DNA of 64,000 bases from Vibrio ponticus (GCF_009938225.1 NZ_AP019657.1:1860001-1924000), one strand, 5' to 3'; positions 10,450 through 21,026 are shown, numbered from the stretch's first letter. A program made the numbers and translations. The notes: generated by a model not told the origin, from the sequence alone.

Positions 10450-11646
10450 TTAACTCAGTTTTTTCGCCTGCAACAATATATTGCGCGGTGAGACTTCTCG
10501 GCTACAAAACTCACTGATAGCCACAGAATAGCCATGCTGTTCGAGATAAAGCGCCTTATCGAGAACTAACCAAAGCTCAATACCACGCTTAAACAATTGC
10601 TGAATTAAACTGAGCTTTTCCATGCGCCAAAAGCGCGCCTCACCTTTAGCTAAATACTCATCAGCATCAAACTGTGGTAACTCGATTGATTTTTGCTTTG
10701 CCGCCCAAAGGCAAAATGCAGCAAAGCCCTCACCAAGTTGCGACTTCTTAATGCTTGGGATTGGCAGATAGTGCTGATAACCGAGCGTTTCGCGCAGCAG
10801 GATATCGAAAGCCAAACGATAGCTCATCTCCTCAAAACGATGGCGTTTAACTCGCTCACCGCCAGTGACTAACTCTTGCAAAGGAATGCGCAACTCTTGT
10901 TTCGTCAGATTCAAAACCGATTGTTGTGCCGCATCCGAGAGGGCTTGATAACGCTCCGCTTGAATGAGATGGTAACAGCAAGGTGAAATGCTCATCGCAG
11001 GTAAATGATGCTTTACCGCTTTATTTATCAGGCTGACATGAAGGTCGCCACAGGCATGCAAAGCAACCGCATGTTGATTGATGTTGAAGACTTGCTCAGA
11101 TTCAGCAGCAAACGCATCACCTTGCACAAATTGCATTGGCAAACCTTGCTTATCCGCCTCAATCTGCCCCGCTTCACACAGTGCTTGTTGATACTCAAAA
11201 CTGGTGACCTTTTGTTGGCTTTGGCTGGCAAGAATTCGCCCAAGGAAACCTTTCCCCGAGCACCACTCAAGCCACTCGCTACCACTTTCCGCTTGTAAAG
11301 CAGATTCACCCATTGCGACGATTTGCTCAAGCTTGCGCCCCGGTACACCTGAATCAATTCCGCGCTCTAATTGCAGCCCAGTTAACGGCAACATATTCAA
11401 CTGCTGTTGTTTAAGAAAGGCATTTAGACTTGGAAAAAATGGCTGGCACGCCAATACGAGTCGATCAAAGTGCTGCTTATACTCTTCAATTTGTTCAGGC
11501 GTGAGCGAATCTAACCACTGACATAATGCAGGCTGTTCTGATAACCAAGGAAGTTGCGACTGCTCAGAAACCAAAAATGGCTCAAAGCGCCAAAATTGTT
11601 GGTGTTCAGTCAGGTAAGAATCAATAAATTGAAATGATGTGAGCAT
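10450..11646 (-). CDS. SAM-dependent methyltransferase of the METTL25/Methyltransf_32 type
   Basis: 398-residue cytosolic protein with a Rossmann methyltransferase core in its middle. The SAM-binding motif I is 'WLEWCSGKGFLGR' (residues 125-137). 'VALHACGDLH' (194-203) matches the HACGxL element of the Methyltransf_32 family, followed by 'SISPCCYH' (219-226), a cysteine pair conserved in that family. The flanking N- and C-terminal domains are helical and specific to this group. The family occurs in vibrios and eukaryotes but the substrate is not known to me; RNA or protein are both possible. It appears to be transcribed alone. Confidence 0.75.
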   Translation of the reverse strand: MLTSFQFIDSYLTEHQQFWRFEPFLVSEQSQLPWLSEQPALCQWLDSLTPEQIEEYKQHFDRLVLACQPFFPSLNAFLKQQQLNMLPLTGLQLERGIDSGVPGRKLEQIVAMGESALQAESGSEWLEWCSGKGFLGRILASQSQQKVTSFEYQQALCEAGQIEADKQGLPMQFVQGDAFAAESEQVFNINQHAVALHACGDLHVSLINKAVKHHLPAMSISPCCYHLIQAERYQALSDAAQQSVLNLTKQELRIPLQELVTGGERVKRHRFEEMSYRLAFDILLRETLGYQHYLPIPSIKKSQLGEGFAAFCLWAAKQKSIELPQFDADEYLAKGEARFWRMEKLSLIQQLFKRGIELWLVLDKALYLEQHGYSVAISEFCSREVSPRNILLQAKKLS

Positions 11647-11717
11647 ACTTCCCTCAGTTTAGCTGCGCGCGTAGCGAGCGCCAATTCTAGAAGGAAGTAG
11701 GTCATTTGAGTAGTAAA

Positions 11718-13075
<1,358 letters not shown>

Positions 13076-13849
13076 ATGGAATTTATGAATATTGGTTTAA
13101 TCATTGCTCTAGTTGCGATTTTGTTGGTCCTCGTACTGGGCTATAACATGATTTTGCAATACAACGCGAAAATCGCTACCGCTAAAAAGCAAGAAAGTGC
13201 GCGATACATTGCCATTATCGATGCCACTGAAGAACTGATCGGTCATGCTCATCACATGCCATACAGTAAAAACCTTTTACTGTGTTTGAACAACCGCATC
13301 TTAGATGCGGTACAAAACATGTACGAGCTTGATCCTAAAAACAAACAGCTTGAACAACGTGTTGAGCACGTTAAACAGCAGATAGAAAACTTGAAAGAGA
13401 ACTTTCAGAATGGTGAAAGTGCGGTTTTCAAAGCGCCGAGTAACGACAAACAAGCGTTGGTGATGTTAAAGCTGGTCAAACGCCTGCGTGATACCATTCG
13501 CAATGAACACAACAAAGGTCGTTTCGATACTGAAGCTTATGTCGCGGAAAATGCGCGTCTCGAAACCATCCAAATTCGTATCAATATTGAAAACGTGATT
13601 AAGCGTTCGAATGATGCCATCGTACGAGGACAACCGGGCACCGCTATCCAGCTGCTGCGTAAAGGGTTGCATGTACTGAGCACTAAAGACGATCCTTACT
13701 CAATTCAAGCACGTGACAAGCTGCAATCAATGTATGACGATATTGAAAAACGTCGTCAAACACAAAGCGCTTCCGAGCAGCAACAAATTGTCGATAAGCA
13801 GCGTGAAGAAGATATGGATGCGCTCTTTGGTGAAAAGAAAAAGTGGTAA
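13076..13849 (+). CDS. Membrane-anchored coiled-coil protein, function unknown
   Basis: 257 residues. An N-terminal hydrophobic segment (about residues 5-27, 'NIGLIIALVAILLVLVLGYNMIL') anchors a long hydrophilic helical body with strong coiled-coil character (about 85-130 and 215-250), ending in a very basic 'GEKKKW'. An internal 'IQIRINIENVIKRSNDAIVRGQPGTAIQLLRKGLHVL' part looks TPR-like. I do not recognise a named family with certainty; similar proteins in vibrios are annotated as hypothetical. The second ATG at 13085 has a better-placed GGAA and may be the true start. A terminator follows 22 bp after the stop. Confidence 0.75.
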   Translation: MEFMNIGLIIALVAILLVLVLGYNMILQYNAKIATAKKQESARYIAIIDATEELIGHAHHMPYSKNLLLCLNNRILDAVQNMYELDPKNKQLEQRVEHVKQQIENLKENFQNGESAVFKAPSNDKQALVMLKLVKRLRDTIRNEHNKGRFDTEAYVAENARLETIQIRINIENVIKRSNDAIVRGQPGTAIQLLRKGLHVLSTKDDPYSIQARDKLQSMYDDIEKRRQTQSASEQQQIVDKQREEDMDALFGEKKKW

Positions 13850-13870
13850 TATAATACCCATAACCCTGTT

Positions 13871-13896
13871 AAAAGGTCGCACATGCGACCTTTTTT
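13871..13896 (+). terminator. Rho-independent terminator after the coiled-coil gene
   Basis: Perfect 10-bp stem aaaaggtcgc / gcgacctttt with loop acat and a six-T tract. Confidence 0.88.
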
Positions 13897-13912
13897 GTTA
13901 GCCAGTAAAGTC

Positions 13913-14683
13913 ATGCTAGAACAATACAAACAACTACTCGAACCCATTAATCAATTTCTGCAATGCTCAACGCCAGATGAATGGATTGAAGAAGCGCGTA
14001 AGCCTGAAAACCTCTCCACTGTTTTGATCGACCACTTACTTTGTGAACTCAAAGCAGGTCAATCGGCTATGTACCTAATCCGCAAATATGCCGTGGATAA
14101 AAGCAGTGCTCATAACCTGTTGGACTGGTTTAAGCCTTACGAAGACTTCGCTTACCGGGACATTGGTTCACTTGCCACCCTCAAAGGTAAAAGCAACATT
14201 TCCAAATCTATTATGGCGAAATCCGATTCACCATATAGCCAAGATTTGATTGATAAAATGGTGCTGCTCATCAAAGAAGAGCTGCATCACTTCTACCAAG
14301 TGCTCGAAATCATGGATAGTCGTGGAATCGAATACCACCCTATTCCTGCTAGCCGTTATGCGAAAGGTTTATTGTCAAAAATGGCAACCCATGAGCCGCA
14401 AACGCTCATCGATAAGCTGATCATTGGCGCTTATATTGAAGCGCGATCTTGTGAACGCTTTGCGAAGCTAGCGCCATACATGGAAGAAGATATCGCCAAG
14501 TTCTATATCTCGCTACTACGCTCAGAAGCAAGACATTATCAAGATTACCTCGTGCTCGCGGAGGAAATCGCGGGTAAAGATATCTCGGACCGCGTCGCGA
14601 TGTTCGGACAAGTGGAAGCTGCACTTATCTCTACAGCGGATCAGGATTTCAAGTTCCATAGTGGCGTGCCGATGACGGCTTAA
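13913..14683 (+). CDS. miaE: tRNA 2-methylthio-N6-isopentenyl adenosine-37 hydroxylase MiaE
   Basis: Non-haem diiron monooxygenase that hydroxylates ms2i6A37 to ms2io6A37 in tRNAs reading UNN codons. The ferritin-like four-helix body carries the expected iron ligands: Glu45 in 'CELKAGQS', the E-x-x-H in 'KEELHHFYQV' (about 122-126), and the Glu and His in 'EARSCERF' and 'RSEARHYQDYL'. An earlier in-frame ATG at 13883 sits in the loop of the preceding terminator and gives ten extra residues without family match, so the ATG at 13913 (256 residues) is preferred. Its SD is weak. Confidence 0.94.
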   Translation: MLEQYKQLLEPINQFLQCSTPDEWIEEARKPENLSTVLIDHLLCELKAGQSAMYLIRKYAVDKSSAHNLLDWFKPYEDFAYRDIGSLATLKGKSNISKSIMAKSDSPYSQDLIDKMVLLIKEELHHFYQVLEIMDSRGIEYHPIPASRYAKGLLSKMATHEPQTLIDKLIIGAYIEARSCERFAKLAPYMEEDIAKFYISLLRSEARHYQDYLVLAEEIAGKDISDRVAMFGQVEAALISTADQDFKFHSGVPMTA

Positions 14684-14703
14684 GTCAGCAAAGTGCACGG
14701 TTG

Positions 14704-14746
14704 ACCAGCCAGCACTTTACCAGCCAACACTTTACCAGCCAGCACT
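14704..14746. repeat. Tandem 15-bp repeat, 2.9 copies
   Basis: Unit accagccagcacttt repeated with one A/G change in the second copy (accagccaacacttt) and a 13-bp partial third copy. It lies between the miaE stop and the shared terminator. Confidence 0.85.
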
Positions 14747-14754
14747 CCGGAAAC

Positions 14755-14783
14755 GAAAAAAGGTCAGCATTTGCTGACCTTTT
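14755..14783. terminator. Bidirectional terminator between miaE and pyrF
   Basis: Stem aaggtcagca / tgctgacctt, loop tt, flanked by A and T runs so that it serves both converging genes. Confidence 0.88.
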
Positions 14784-14802
14784 GAATAGCTTAAGCGCTT
14801 AA

Positions 14803-15498
14803 TTACGCCAGTGTCGCGTTGATTGCCGCTAGAACCGCAGCTGGATCTGCCGCTTGAGTAATTGGACGACCGATAACTAGGTAATCAGAGCCCGCTTGAA
14901 TCGCTTCTACTGGTGTCATGATACGTTTTTGGTCGCCTTGATCAGCACCTGCTGGACGAATTCCTGGTGTGATCAACTTGAACTCTTGACCCAATTCAGC
15001 TTTTAACATTGAAGACTCATGTGCTGAACACACTACACCGTCAAGTCCGGCATTCTTAGTCAGGTTTGCTAGACGAATTACTTGATCTTTTGCCGCCATA
15101 TCCAAACCGATACCCGCTAGATCTGGCTGTTCCATGCTGGTTAGCACTGTCACACCAATCAGTAGTGGACGGTCTTTACCGTAAGGTTCTAGAATCTCAC
15201 GAGATGCTGCCATCATACGCTCACCACCACTGGCGTGAACGTTAACCATCCAAACACCCATCTCAGCCGCTGCGCGTACCGCTTTAGAACATGTATTTGG
15301 AATATCATGGAATTTCAGATCTAGGAATACCGAGAAACCACGTTGGTGAAGCTCTTTGACGAAATCAGGACCAAACAGAGTGAACATCTCTTTGCCTACT
15401 TTCAAACGGCATGACGCAGGGTCAATACGGTCAACAAAAGCTAAGGCATCCGCTTTATTGTCATAATCCAGTGCTACGATGACTTTTTGGTCGATCAT
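14803..15498 (-). CDS. pyrF: Orotidine 5'-phosphate decarboxylase
   Basis: Last step of de novo UMP synthesis (OMP to UMP plus CO2). The 231 residues form a TIM barrel. The catalytic Asp60-x-Lys62-x-x-Asp65 set is visible in '[12 protein letters not shown]', with '[10 protein letters not shown]' and '[14 protein letters not shown]' forming the phosphate-binding loops. It follows lapB on the same strand, as in E. coli, but a strong terminator stands between them, so it probably has its own promoter. Confidence 0.97.
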   Translation of the reverse strand: MIDQKVIVALDYDNKADALAFVDRIDPASCRLKVGKEMFTLFGPDFVKELHQRGFSVFLDLKFHDIPNTCSKAVRAAAEMGVWMVNVHASGGERMMAASREILEPYGKDRPLLIGVTVLTSMEQPDLAGIGLDMAAKDQVIRLANLTKNAGLDGVVCSAHESSMLKAELGQEFKLITPGIRPAGADQGDQKRIMTPVEAIQAGSDYLVIGRPITQAADPAAVLAAINATLA

Positions 15499-15546
15499 CT
15501 CATCTCCTAATTAACTTATCTCTATCAACTTTGTTGTGCTTAAAAA

Positions 15547-15572
15547 AATGCAGCTAATAAATTAGCTGCATT
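15547..15572 (-). terminator. Terminator of the lapAB transcript
   Basis: Perfect arms aatgcagctaat / attagctgcatt with a two-base loop. On the minus strand it is followed by a run of seven T and sits 11 bp after the lapB stop. Confidence 0.88.
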
Positions 15573-15582
15573 GAAAAATAGT

Positions 15583-16752
15583 TTATTCGCCGTCTAAACC
15601 ACGGATTGGCTTGATCGTTCCCCACCCTTTACATGAAGGACAGTGCCAGTACATAGAGTGCGTTGAGAAACCGCACTTACGACAACGGTAATGAGGTTTT
15701 ACTTTTAACTGTTCACCAACCAGTTTTTGCAGCGTCGCCAAACTCTCTTTCGCGCGACCTTCTTCTGCGTTCATCAAATGGTAATCCATCAAGCGGAAGA
15801 AGCCCTTCATGGTTGGATTTTTCACTAGTTGGCGCGTAAGTAGTTCTTGTGCGGCTTCAGAGCCGTCATGCTGAGCGACTAATTGTGCCAACATCAGTTC
15901 TGCTGATACACCCGCTTTACTCGCAATACATTGACGTAAGAAATCAAGCAACTCATCTTCTTGGCCAAGGTGGTGATAACAATCGGCTAGAATGGGCAAA
16001 ACTTCACTAACAAAGTCAGTGTCTTGATCCAATACCATCGTCATGTACTTAATCGTATGAAGGTAATCTTCGCTATCTAAGTACAACTTACCTAATGCAA
16101 TACTTGCTCGAACACACTTAGGATCTTCGTTTAAAGCTCGCTTGAAGTGGCTAATCGCTTGGCTACGGTCACCGTCAGCTTGATCTTGCATCGCCATTTC
16201 ACAGTAGAAGTGAGCGATACTGACTCGCATGCGCTTGCGACCTAACTTAAGCAGTTGATTAGCATAATAGATCGCTTTTTGCCATTCGCGAGTTTGCTGA
16301 TAGATAGCAACTAATTGGTGCAGAGCCGCTTCGCGGTGATCTGGCTCTTCAACTAACTGCTCAAAAATCTTTTCCGCACGGTCTAAAAAGCCCGACGCCA
16401 TATAGTCTTTGGCAAGTTGTTGCAGGGCGATGTTTTTTTGGTCAATGGTGAGACCAGATCGTGAAATGAGGTTTTGGTGGATACGAATTGCGCGATCAAC
16501 TTCACCACGCGATCGGAATAAGTTACCCAATGCTAGATGCGTATCTATGGTGTCATCATCAACTTGAAGCAACTCAATAAAGTGATCCACCGCTTTGTCA
16601 GACTGATCTGAAAGCAGCAAGTTTAGACCCGTCACATACTGACGAGAGATCTGGTTTGAGTGCTTCTGCTTGTCTTGCTGGGCGCTACGATTACCCATGT
16701 ACCAGCCATAGGCTGCAGCGATCGGCAATAACAAGAAGAGTATTTCTAGCAT
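15583..16752 (-). CDS. lapB: LPS assembly protein LapB (YciM)
   Basis: Inner-membrane-anchored TPR protein that works with FtsH to control LpxC turnover and so balance LPS with phospholipid synthesis. The 389 residues have an N-terminal membrane anchor (about 1-18) facing the cytoplasm, a run of TPR helices (about 35-335) and a C-terminal rubredoxin-like zinc site with Cys357, Cys360, Cys371 and Cys374 ('YRCRKCGF...WHCPSCKGWG'). All key elements are intact. It starts 25 bp after lapA, with which it forms an operon. Confidence 0.96.
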   Translation of the reverse strand: MLEILFLLLPIAAAYGWYMGNRSAQQDKQKHSNQISRQYVTGLNLLLSDQSDKAVDHFIELLQVDDDTIDTHLALGNLFRSRGEVDRAIRIHQNLISRSGLTIDQKNIALQQLAKDYMASGFLDRAEKIFEQLVEEPDHREAALHQLVAIYQQTREWQKAIYYANQLLKLGRKRMRVSIAHFYCEMAMQDQADGDRSQAISHFKRALNEDPKCVRASIALGKLYLDSEDYLHTIKYMTMVLDQDTDFVSEVLPILADCYHHLGQEDELLDFLRQCIASKAGVSAELMLAQLVAQHDGSEAAQELLTRQLVKNPTMKGFFRLMDYHLMNAEEGRAKESLATLQKLVGEQLKVKPHYRCRKCGFSTHSMYWHCPSCKGWGTIKPIRGLDGE

Positions 16753-16777
16753 TGAGAAAAAGGCCTACCTAACTCGA

Positions 16778-17059
16778 TTATGCTTTACTTTGTTCGACCT
16801 CAGTCGAGGTAGCTGGAGTTAGCTTTTTAAGTTGCTTATTAAGTTTTCGAATTTGCAGTTTTGATTTCATGTGTAGGCTACCGAATATGATCCATGCAAT
16901 AACAAAGCCTGTCACAAACACTACACCTAACAATGTAGATAAGTGGAAATCGCCCTGAGCCAGCAGATAGTTAAAAGTGACAACTGCTTGATTTTGAGAA
17001 CCTAACGCTAAAGCTACAAGGAACAAAGCCAGTACGATAACGATTTTTATAATTTTCAT
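16778..17059 (-). CDS. lapA: LPS assembly protein LapA (YciS, DUF1049)
   Basis: 93-residue inner-membrane protein of the LapA family with two transmembrane segments (about residues 3-20 and 38-62), the N-terminal 'MKIIKIVIVLALFLVALALGSQN' and a basic cytoplasmic tail 'SKLQIRKLNKQLKKL'. LapA interacts with LapB and FtsH. In most gammaproteobacteria ihfB lies just upstream; here the upstream neighbour is the 4.5 kb osmoprotectant cassette. Confidence 0.93.
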   Translation of the reverse strand: MKIIKIVIVLALFLVALALGSQNQAVVTFNYLLAQGDFHLSTLLGVVFVTGFVIAWIIFGSLHMKSKLQIRKLNKQLKKLTPATSTEVEQSKA

Positions 17060-17247
17060 ATTCCATTACCCATCTTAAAATCGACTGGTAAGATTATGCA
17101 GCAAAATCACCATTCAGACCACGGATATTAACGATATTCTCAAATTTCAGTGTGATATGGCTATCTTATATCCAAGTAAGTAAAAGTCTCTTACTCGAGC
17201 ATTGTAGTGAATATCACTGGTTGCTCACAAAATTTAGAGCATTAACT

Positions 17248-18084
17248 CTATAACCGATCACTAAGCAATTTAGCAACCAGTGAATTATTTGCATCTCTGA
17301 TCGTCGGCAACTGAAATCTTGCGCTGTTGATATCTTCAAGTTGTAACTGCGCGACGAGCAACTGCTCTTCTTGACCAGCCTCTACCAGTACCTGACCAAA
17401 CGCATCTAATATACGCGACCCCCCCCAGAATCGACTGTTACCTTCTACCGCACAGCTGTTTGCCATCAACAACGGTACACCATAGGTCATAGCAATAAAG
17501 TCGGTGTTAGTTTTCCAACCGTTAGGATTCGAAAACTCATCGGAAACGATATCTGCGGCAGAATTGACAGGAGCTAGCAGTAATGATGGTCTATCGAGCA
17601 TTGCCAAATGAGGCAGTGCCGGGTTCCATAAATCGGCGCAAATCAAGGTATGGATTGGCCAGCCGTCAATATGCTCACACATTACTAGCGCTTCGCCTTG
17701 TCCATACCACTTGCCTTCTTCCAAACCACCATAGGTTGGCAGATTTAGCTTACGGTGCACATGAATCACTTTCCCCTTAGTTAGCAAAGCTTGCGCGTTA
17801 TAAAATTCACCCGGTGCAGCTTGTTCGACAAAACCTACCGCAATCACCATTTCTGGAGCAACGTTCGATAAGCGTTCGAATATCTCATTTACCCGTGGTA
17901 AAGCTACGCGCGGAACACTGGCAAACAGACTGTAACCAGTAAGAGACAACTCAGGAAAAAGTAATACATCAACGCCTTGCTGCTTCGCTTGGCTAATGTA
18001 CTCAATATGTTTCGTGGTGTTTTGTGCCACATCGGCAAGCACTGGGGCAATTTGCGCGATGGCTACCTTTAATTTTTGTTTCAT
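17248..18084 (-). CDS. Carbon-nitrogen hydrolase (nitrilase superfamily amidase)
   Basis: 278 residues with the complete Glu-Lys-Cys triad: Glu45 in 'LLFPELSLTGY', Lys112 in 'HRKLNLPTYG' and Cys149 in 'LICADLWNP'. No signal peptide, so it is cytoplasmic. Superfamily members hydrolyse amides, N-carbamoyl compounds or omega-amides; active-site sequence alone does not choose between them. It follows the osmoprotectant binding-protein gene by about 100 bp on the same strand, which suggests it acts on something the importer brings in. A hairpin at 18109-18132 may reduce read-through from the transporter genes. Confidence 0.85.
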   Translation of the reverse strand: MKQKLKVAIAQIAPVLADVAQNTTKHIEYISQAKQQGVDVLLFPELSLTGYSLFASVPRVALPRVNEIFERLSNVAPEMVIAVGFVEQAAPGEFYNAQALLTKGKVIHVHRKLNLPTYGGLEEGKWYGQGEALVMCEHIDGWPIHTLICADLWNPALPHLAMLDRPSLLLAPVNSAADIVSDEFSNPNGWKTNTDFIAMTYGVPLLMANSCAVEGNSRFWGGSRILDAFGQVLVEAGQEEQLLVAQLQLEDINSARFQLPTIRDANNSLVAKLLSDRL

Positions 18085-18108
18085 GGTATTCCAAACCTTG
18101 CAATCAAT

Positions 18109-18132
18109 AGGGGCAACGTGTTTGTTGCCCCT
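18109..18132 (-). terminator. Hairpin after the osmoprotectant binding-protein gene
   Basis: Perfect 9-bp arms aggggcaac / gttgcccct with a six-base loop. No U-tract follows, so it may be a weak or partial terminator before the hydrolase gene. Confidence 0.5.
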
Positions 18133-18186
18133 TACTTAAAGCCGTGACAGTTAACGTCACTCGCAGTAATCAAGTCATTGAATGAA

Positions 18187-19071
18187 TCAGATAAGTTGAT
18201 TATCGATTAAAAATTGCTTGGCGACTTTTTCAATGCTTTGACCGTCAACATCCACTTTAGCGTTTAACGTCGCCATCACTTCATCATTCAAAAGAGCCGA
18301 AAGCGTATTGAGTTGCGCGGCAAGCTTAGGGTTGTTATTGAGCGTCTCTTGACGCACAACCGGTGCCAATGCGTAATTTGGGAAAAAGCCTTTGTCGTCT
18401 TTAAGTACCACGAAATCAAACGCCTTAATTCGACCATCGGTTGCAAAAACTAATGCCACATCAGCATTGCCAGTTTTGAGTGCTTGGTAAGTCAGACCCG
18501 AATCCATCTTTTTCAGATTTTTACGCGCCAATTTGAACTGGTACTTCTTTTGTAATGGCTTTAGGCCATCAGGGCGAGCGGCAAATTCGACGTTAGAGGC
18601 AAACAATAGCTCATCACCATCCGCTTTTACGTAGTCGGCAAAATCAGAGATCGTCACTATGTTCTTTGCTGCTGCGTCTTTTGCTCGCATCGCAAGCGCA
18701 TAGGTATTGTTTGCCTTTGATGGCTCGAGCCAAACCAGTCCTTTTTCACCATCGAGTTGTTTTACTTTGGCGTAGGCTTGATCGGCTGACATCGGTTGTT
18801 TGATCTTGTTAAACGTGATCAATGAAGTACCGGTATACTCCCAGTAAAGATCGATTTGTCCGTTGTGTTGTGCTTTACGCAGTACTGTCGAGCCCATGCC
18901 ATCGCGCTTGTCCACATCGTAGCCCTGATCCGCCAGGTATTGCTCGGTCATCGACGCAACAATTAATTGCTCGGTAAAGCCTTTGCCCCCAACCACTAAG
19001 TCCGCAGCGTGAGAGAAAGTTGCGGTCAACGCAAGCATCGTTGCACCAAATAAAGTTGTAAGTTTAGACAT
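18187..19071 (-). CDS. Osmoprotectant ABC importer, substrate-binding protein (OpuAC/OsmF/YehZ type)
   Basis: Periplasmic binding protein of 294 residues, signal peptide MSKLTTLFGATMLALTATFSHA. The mature start 'ADLVVGGKGFTEQLIVASMTEQYL' and 'GMGSTVLRKAQHNGQIDLYWEYTGTSL' are hallmarks of the quaternary-amine (glycine betaine/choline/carnitine) binding family, where an aromatic cage binds the trimethylammonium group; Trp97 ('GLVWLEPSKANNTYALAMR') and Tyr residues are candidates. It is the third component after two permeases and the ATPase, all co-directional. Confidence 0.88.
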   Translation of the reverse strand: MSKLTTLFGATMLALTATFSHAADLVVGGKGFTEQLIVASMTEQYLADQGYDVDKRDGMGSTVLRKAQHNGQIDLYWEYTGTSLITFNKIKQPMSADQAYAKVKQLDGEKGLVWLEPSKANNTYALAMRAKDAAAKNIVTISDFADYVKADGDELLFASNVEFAARPDGLKPLQKKYQFKLARKNLKKMDSGLTYQALKTGNADVALVFATDGRIKAFDFVVLKDDKGFFPNYALAPVVRQETLNNNPKLAAQLNTLSALLNDEVMATLNAKVDVDGQSIEKVAKQFLIDNQLI

Positions 19072-19133
19072 TCTATTCCATTCCTATCTGTTGTAGTTTT
19101 TGCGTGCTAATGTAATTCATATCAGTATGCGAA

Positions 19134-19865
19134 CTAGTGTCGCAAAGGGTTAACCCCTTTACTGACAACCCCAAAAGTCAGCATACCCAGTAACATATCA
19201 ACCACGACCGCTAACCCAGCCGTTGGCAATGCACCTGCCAGCATCATGCTTAGCTCATCTAAATCAATGCCGGTAAAAATCAGCTCACCTAACCCGGTAC
19301 CGCCGATTAAAAACGCCAATGGCACGGTACCAATGTTGATAGCAAATGCGGTGCGTATCCCCGCCATGATGACAAACATGGCATTGGGTAACTCAACACG
19401 AAAAAGCTGCTGAGTGGGTGTTAACCCCATACCGGTTGCGGCTTCTTTTAAGTACTCGGGTACCGCTATTAATCCGGTATAGGTGTTGCGCACAATCGGT
19501 AAAATCGTCGCTATGGCGAGAGCAAAAATCGCCGGCACGTTACCAATACCCAGCAGTGTCATCGACAACGCCAATACCGCGAGTGTTGGCACTGTGGTGC
19601 CAATATTAAACACTTGCATCGCTGGCTCTGAGTAACGGCGCATTGACGGACGGCTGATTAAAATACCCGCAGGTATCGCAATCACGATCGCGATTGTTCC
19701 GGAGATCAGGGTCAGCTTTATATGCTCACCCGCTAAGTAAACAATGTCTTCGCTGTAGTACATGAACTCTTCAATAAAGCCATTCGCTTGAAGCGTCGCA
19801 CCAAGCAAAAAGGCACTCAGGACTAAAGCAAACAGCAAAGCATTGCGAATTTGTTCCTGTTTCAC
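19134..19865 (-). CDS. Osmoprotectant ABC importer, permease 2
   Basis: 243 residues with about six membrane segments. It carries the EAA-type loop 'YLKEAATGMGLTPTQQLFRVELPNAMFVIMAGIRTAFAINIGTVPLAFLIGGTGLGELIF' that docks on the ATPase. It belongs to the OpuCB/OpuCD/YehY permease family. It starts 3 bp after the ATPase stop, so it is tightly coupled. Together with the other permease it would form a heterodimeric channel. Confidence 0.88.
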   Translation of the reverse strand: MKQEQIRNALLFALVLSAFLLGATLQANGFIEEFMYYSEDIVYLAGEHIKLTLISGTIAIVIAIPAGILISRPSMRRYSEPAMQVFNIGTTVPTLAVLALSMTLLGIGNVPAIFALAIATILPIVRNTYTGLIAVPEYLKEAATGMGLTPTQQLFRVELPNAMFVIMAGIRTAFAINIGTVPLAFLIGGTGLGELIFTGIDLDELSMMLAGALPTAGLAVVVDMLLGMLTFGVVSKGVNPLRH

Positions 19866-19868
19866 AAC

Positions 19869-20990
19869 TTACCCCTTAGTTTGATATTTCGCGCCCAAGT
19901 GGTGAGTAATGCCGCGTTGCGACACCTCGCCACACAATCGACCTTGAGCATCAACCACTGGCAACCAAGACAAGTCATAGGCAAACATTTTGGATACTAC
20001 GGCGCGTAAATCTTCGTCTTGCTGAATCACCAGTTGAATCCCTGCATAATGTTCACCGCAAAGACCTCGATAAGAGAGCGACATCTCACGGGTAATAATG
20101 CCCACTGGCTGATGTTGTTTGTTTACTTTCACAATCATGCCATGACCATACTCTTCCATTTTTTTCGCCGCTTGTTGCAATGTCTCGCCAGCAGTGACAA
20201 CGGGAACATGAGTTTCCATCACATCTGCCGCTGTGGCTAATTGAAGGCGTTTGAGCGTGCGATCATTACCGACAAAATCGGCAACAAAATCCGTTTCGGG
20301 TTTCGCTAACAGGCGGTCAGGGCTAGAGAATTGCTCCAACTTGCCATCGCGGAAGATGGCGATTTTGTCAGCCATCTTCACTGCTTCATCAATATCATGC
20401 GAAACGAACATAATGGTTTTATTGAGCTCGCGATTCATCTTGAGGAACTCTTCTTGAATCGCATCGCGATTGATGGGATCAATCGCACCGAAAGGCTCAT
20501 CCATTAACAGTACTGGTGCGTCAGCCGCTAATGCACGAATAACACCGACGCGCTGCTGCTGCCCTCCGGACAATTCGTTCGGGTAGCGTTTCATAAAGGT
20601 GTTGGGGTCAAGCGCAACCATATCTAACAGATCTTTAGCTCGCTGTTTGCAGCGTTGTACGTCCCAGCCCATGAGCTTAGGTACTAAAGAGATGTTCTCT
20701 TCTATGGTCATATTGGGGAATAAGCCAGTTTGCTGGATCACATAGCCTATGTTGCGACGCAATGTCACGGTATCGATATCCGTAGTATCTTCACCATTGA
20801 TGAGCACGCGTCCTGACGTTGGTGTCACCAGACGATTAATCATTTTAAGCGTCGTGGTTTTTCCGCAGCCTGAAGGACCAAGTAAAACGCAAATTTCTCC
20901 AGTAGGGACTTCCATACTGATGCGGTCTGCCGCTGTAATCACACCCTGAGGCGTTTCGAAAATCTTGGTCAAATTATCAAGTTGGATCAT
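19869..20990 (-). CDS. Osmoprotectant ABC importer, ATPase with CBS domains
   Basis: 373 residues. The ABC domain (about 1-240) has Walker A 'GPSGCGKTT', signature 'LSGGQQQRVGV', Walker B 'VLLMDEPFGAIDP' and H-loop 'IMFVSHDIDEA'. The C-terminus (about 255-370) has two CBS repeats ('ADVMETHVPVVTAGETLQQAAKKMEEYGHGMIVKV' and 'DLRAVVSKMFAYDLSWLPVVDAQGRLCGEV'). In OpuA/OpuC relatives the CBS pair senses ionic strength and gates transport, so osmotic control at protein level is likely. It lies between the two permease genes. Confidence 0.9.
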   Translation of the reverse strand: MIQLDNLTKIFETPQGVITAADRISMEVPTGEICVLLGPSGCGKTTTLKMINRLVTPTSGRVLINGEDTTDIDTVTLRRNIGYVIQQTGLFPNMTIEENISLVPKLMGWDVQRCKQRAKDLLDMVALDPNTFMKRYPNELSGGQQQRVGVIRALAADAPVLLMDEPFGAIDPINRDAIQEEFLKMNRELNKTIMFVSHDIDEAVKMADKIAIFRDGKLEQFSSPDRLLAKPETDFVADFVGNDRTLKRLQLATAADVMETHVPVVTAGETLQQAAKKMEEYGHGMIVKVNKQHQPVGIITREMSLSYRGLCGEHYAGIQLVIQQDEDLRAVVSKMFAYDLSWLPVVDAQGRLCGEVSQRGITHHLGAKYQTKG

Positions 20991-21026
20991 AAAGTCTGTC
21001 TCTTCGAATAGTCGTCTTACACAGGG

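Noticed and set aside
11028..11357. Overlapping frame on the same strand as the methyltransferase
   Set aside because: Alternative frame within a gene with clear motifs.
13883..13912. Longer N-terminus for miaE
   Set aside because: The upstream ATG lies in the loop of the preceding terminator and the extra residues do not match the family.
17401..17430. Run of C residues (ccccccc) in the hydrolase gene as a possible frameshift site
   Set aside because: The reading frame continues intact through it with the family sequence on both sides.
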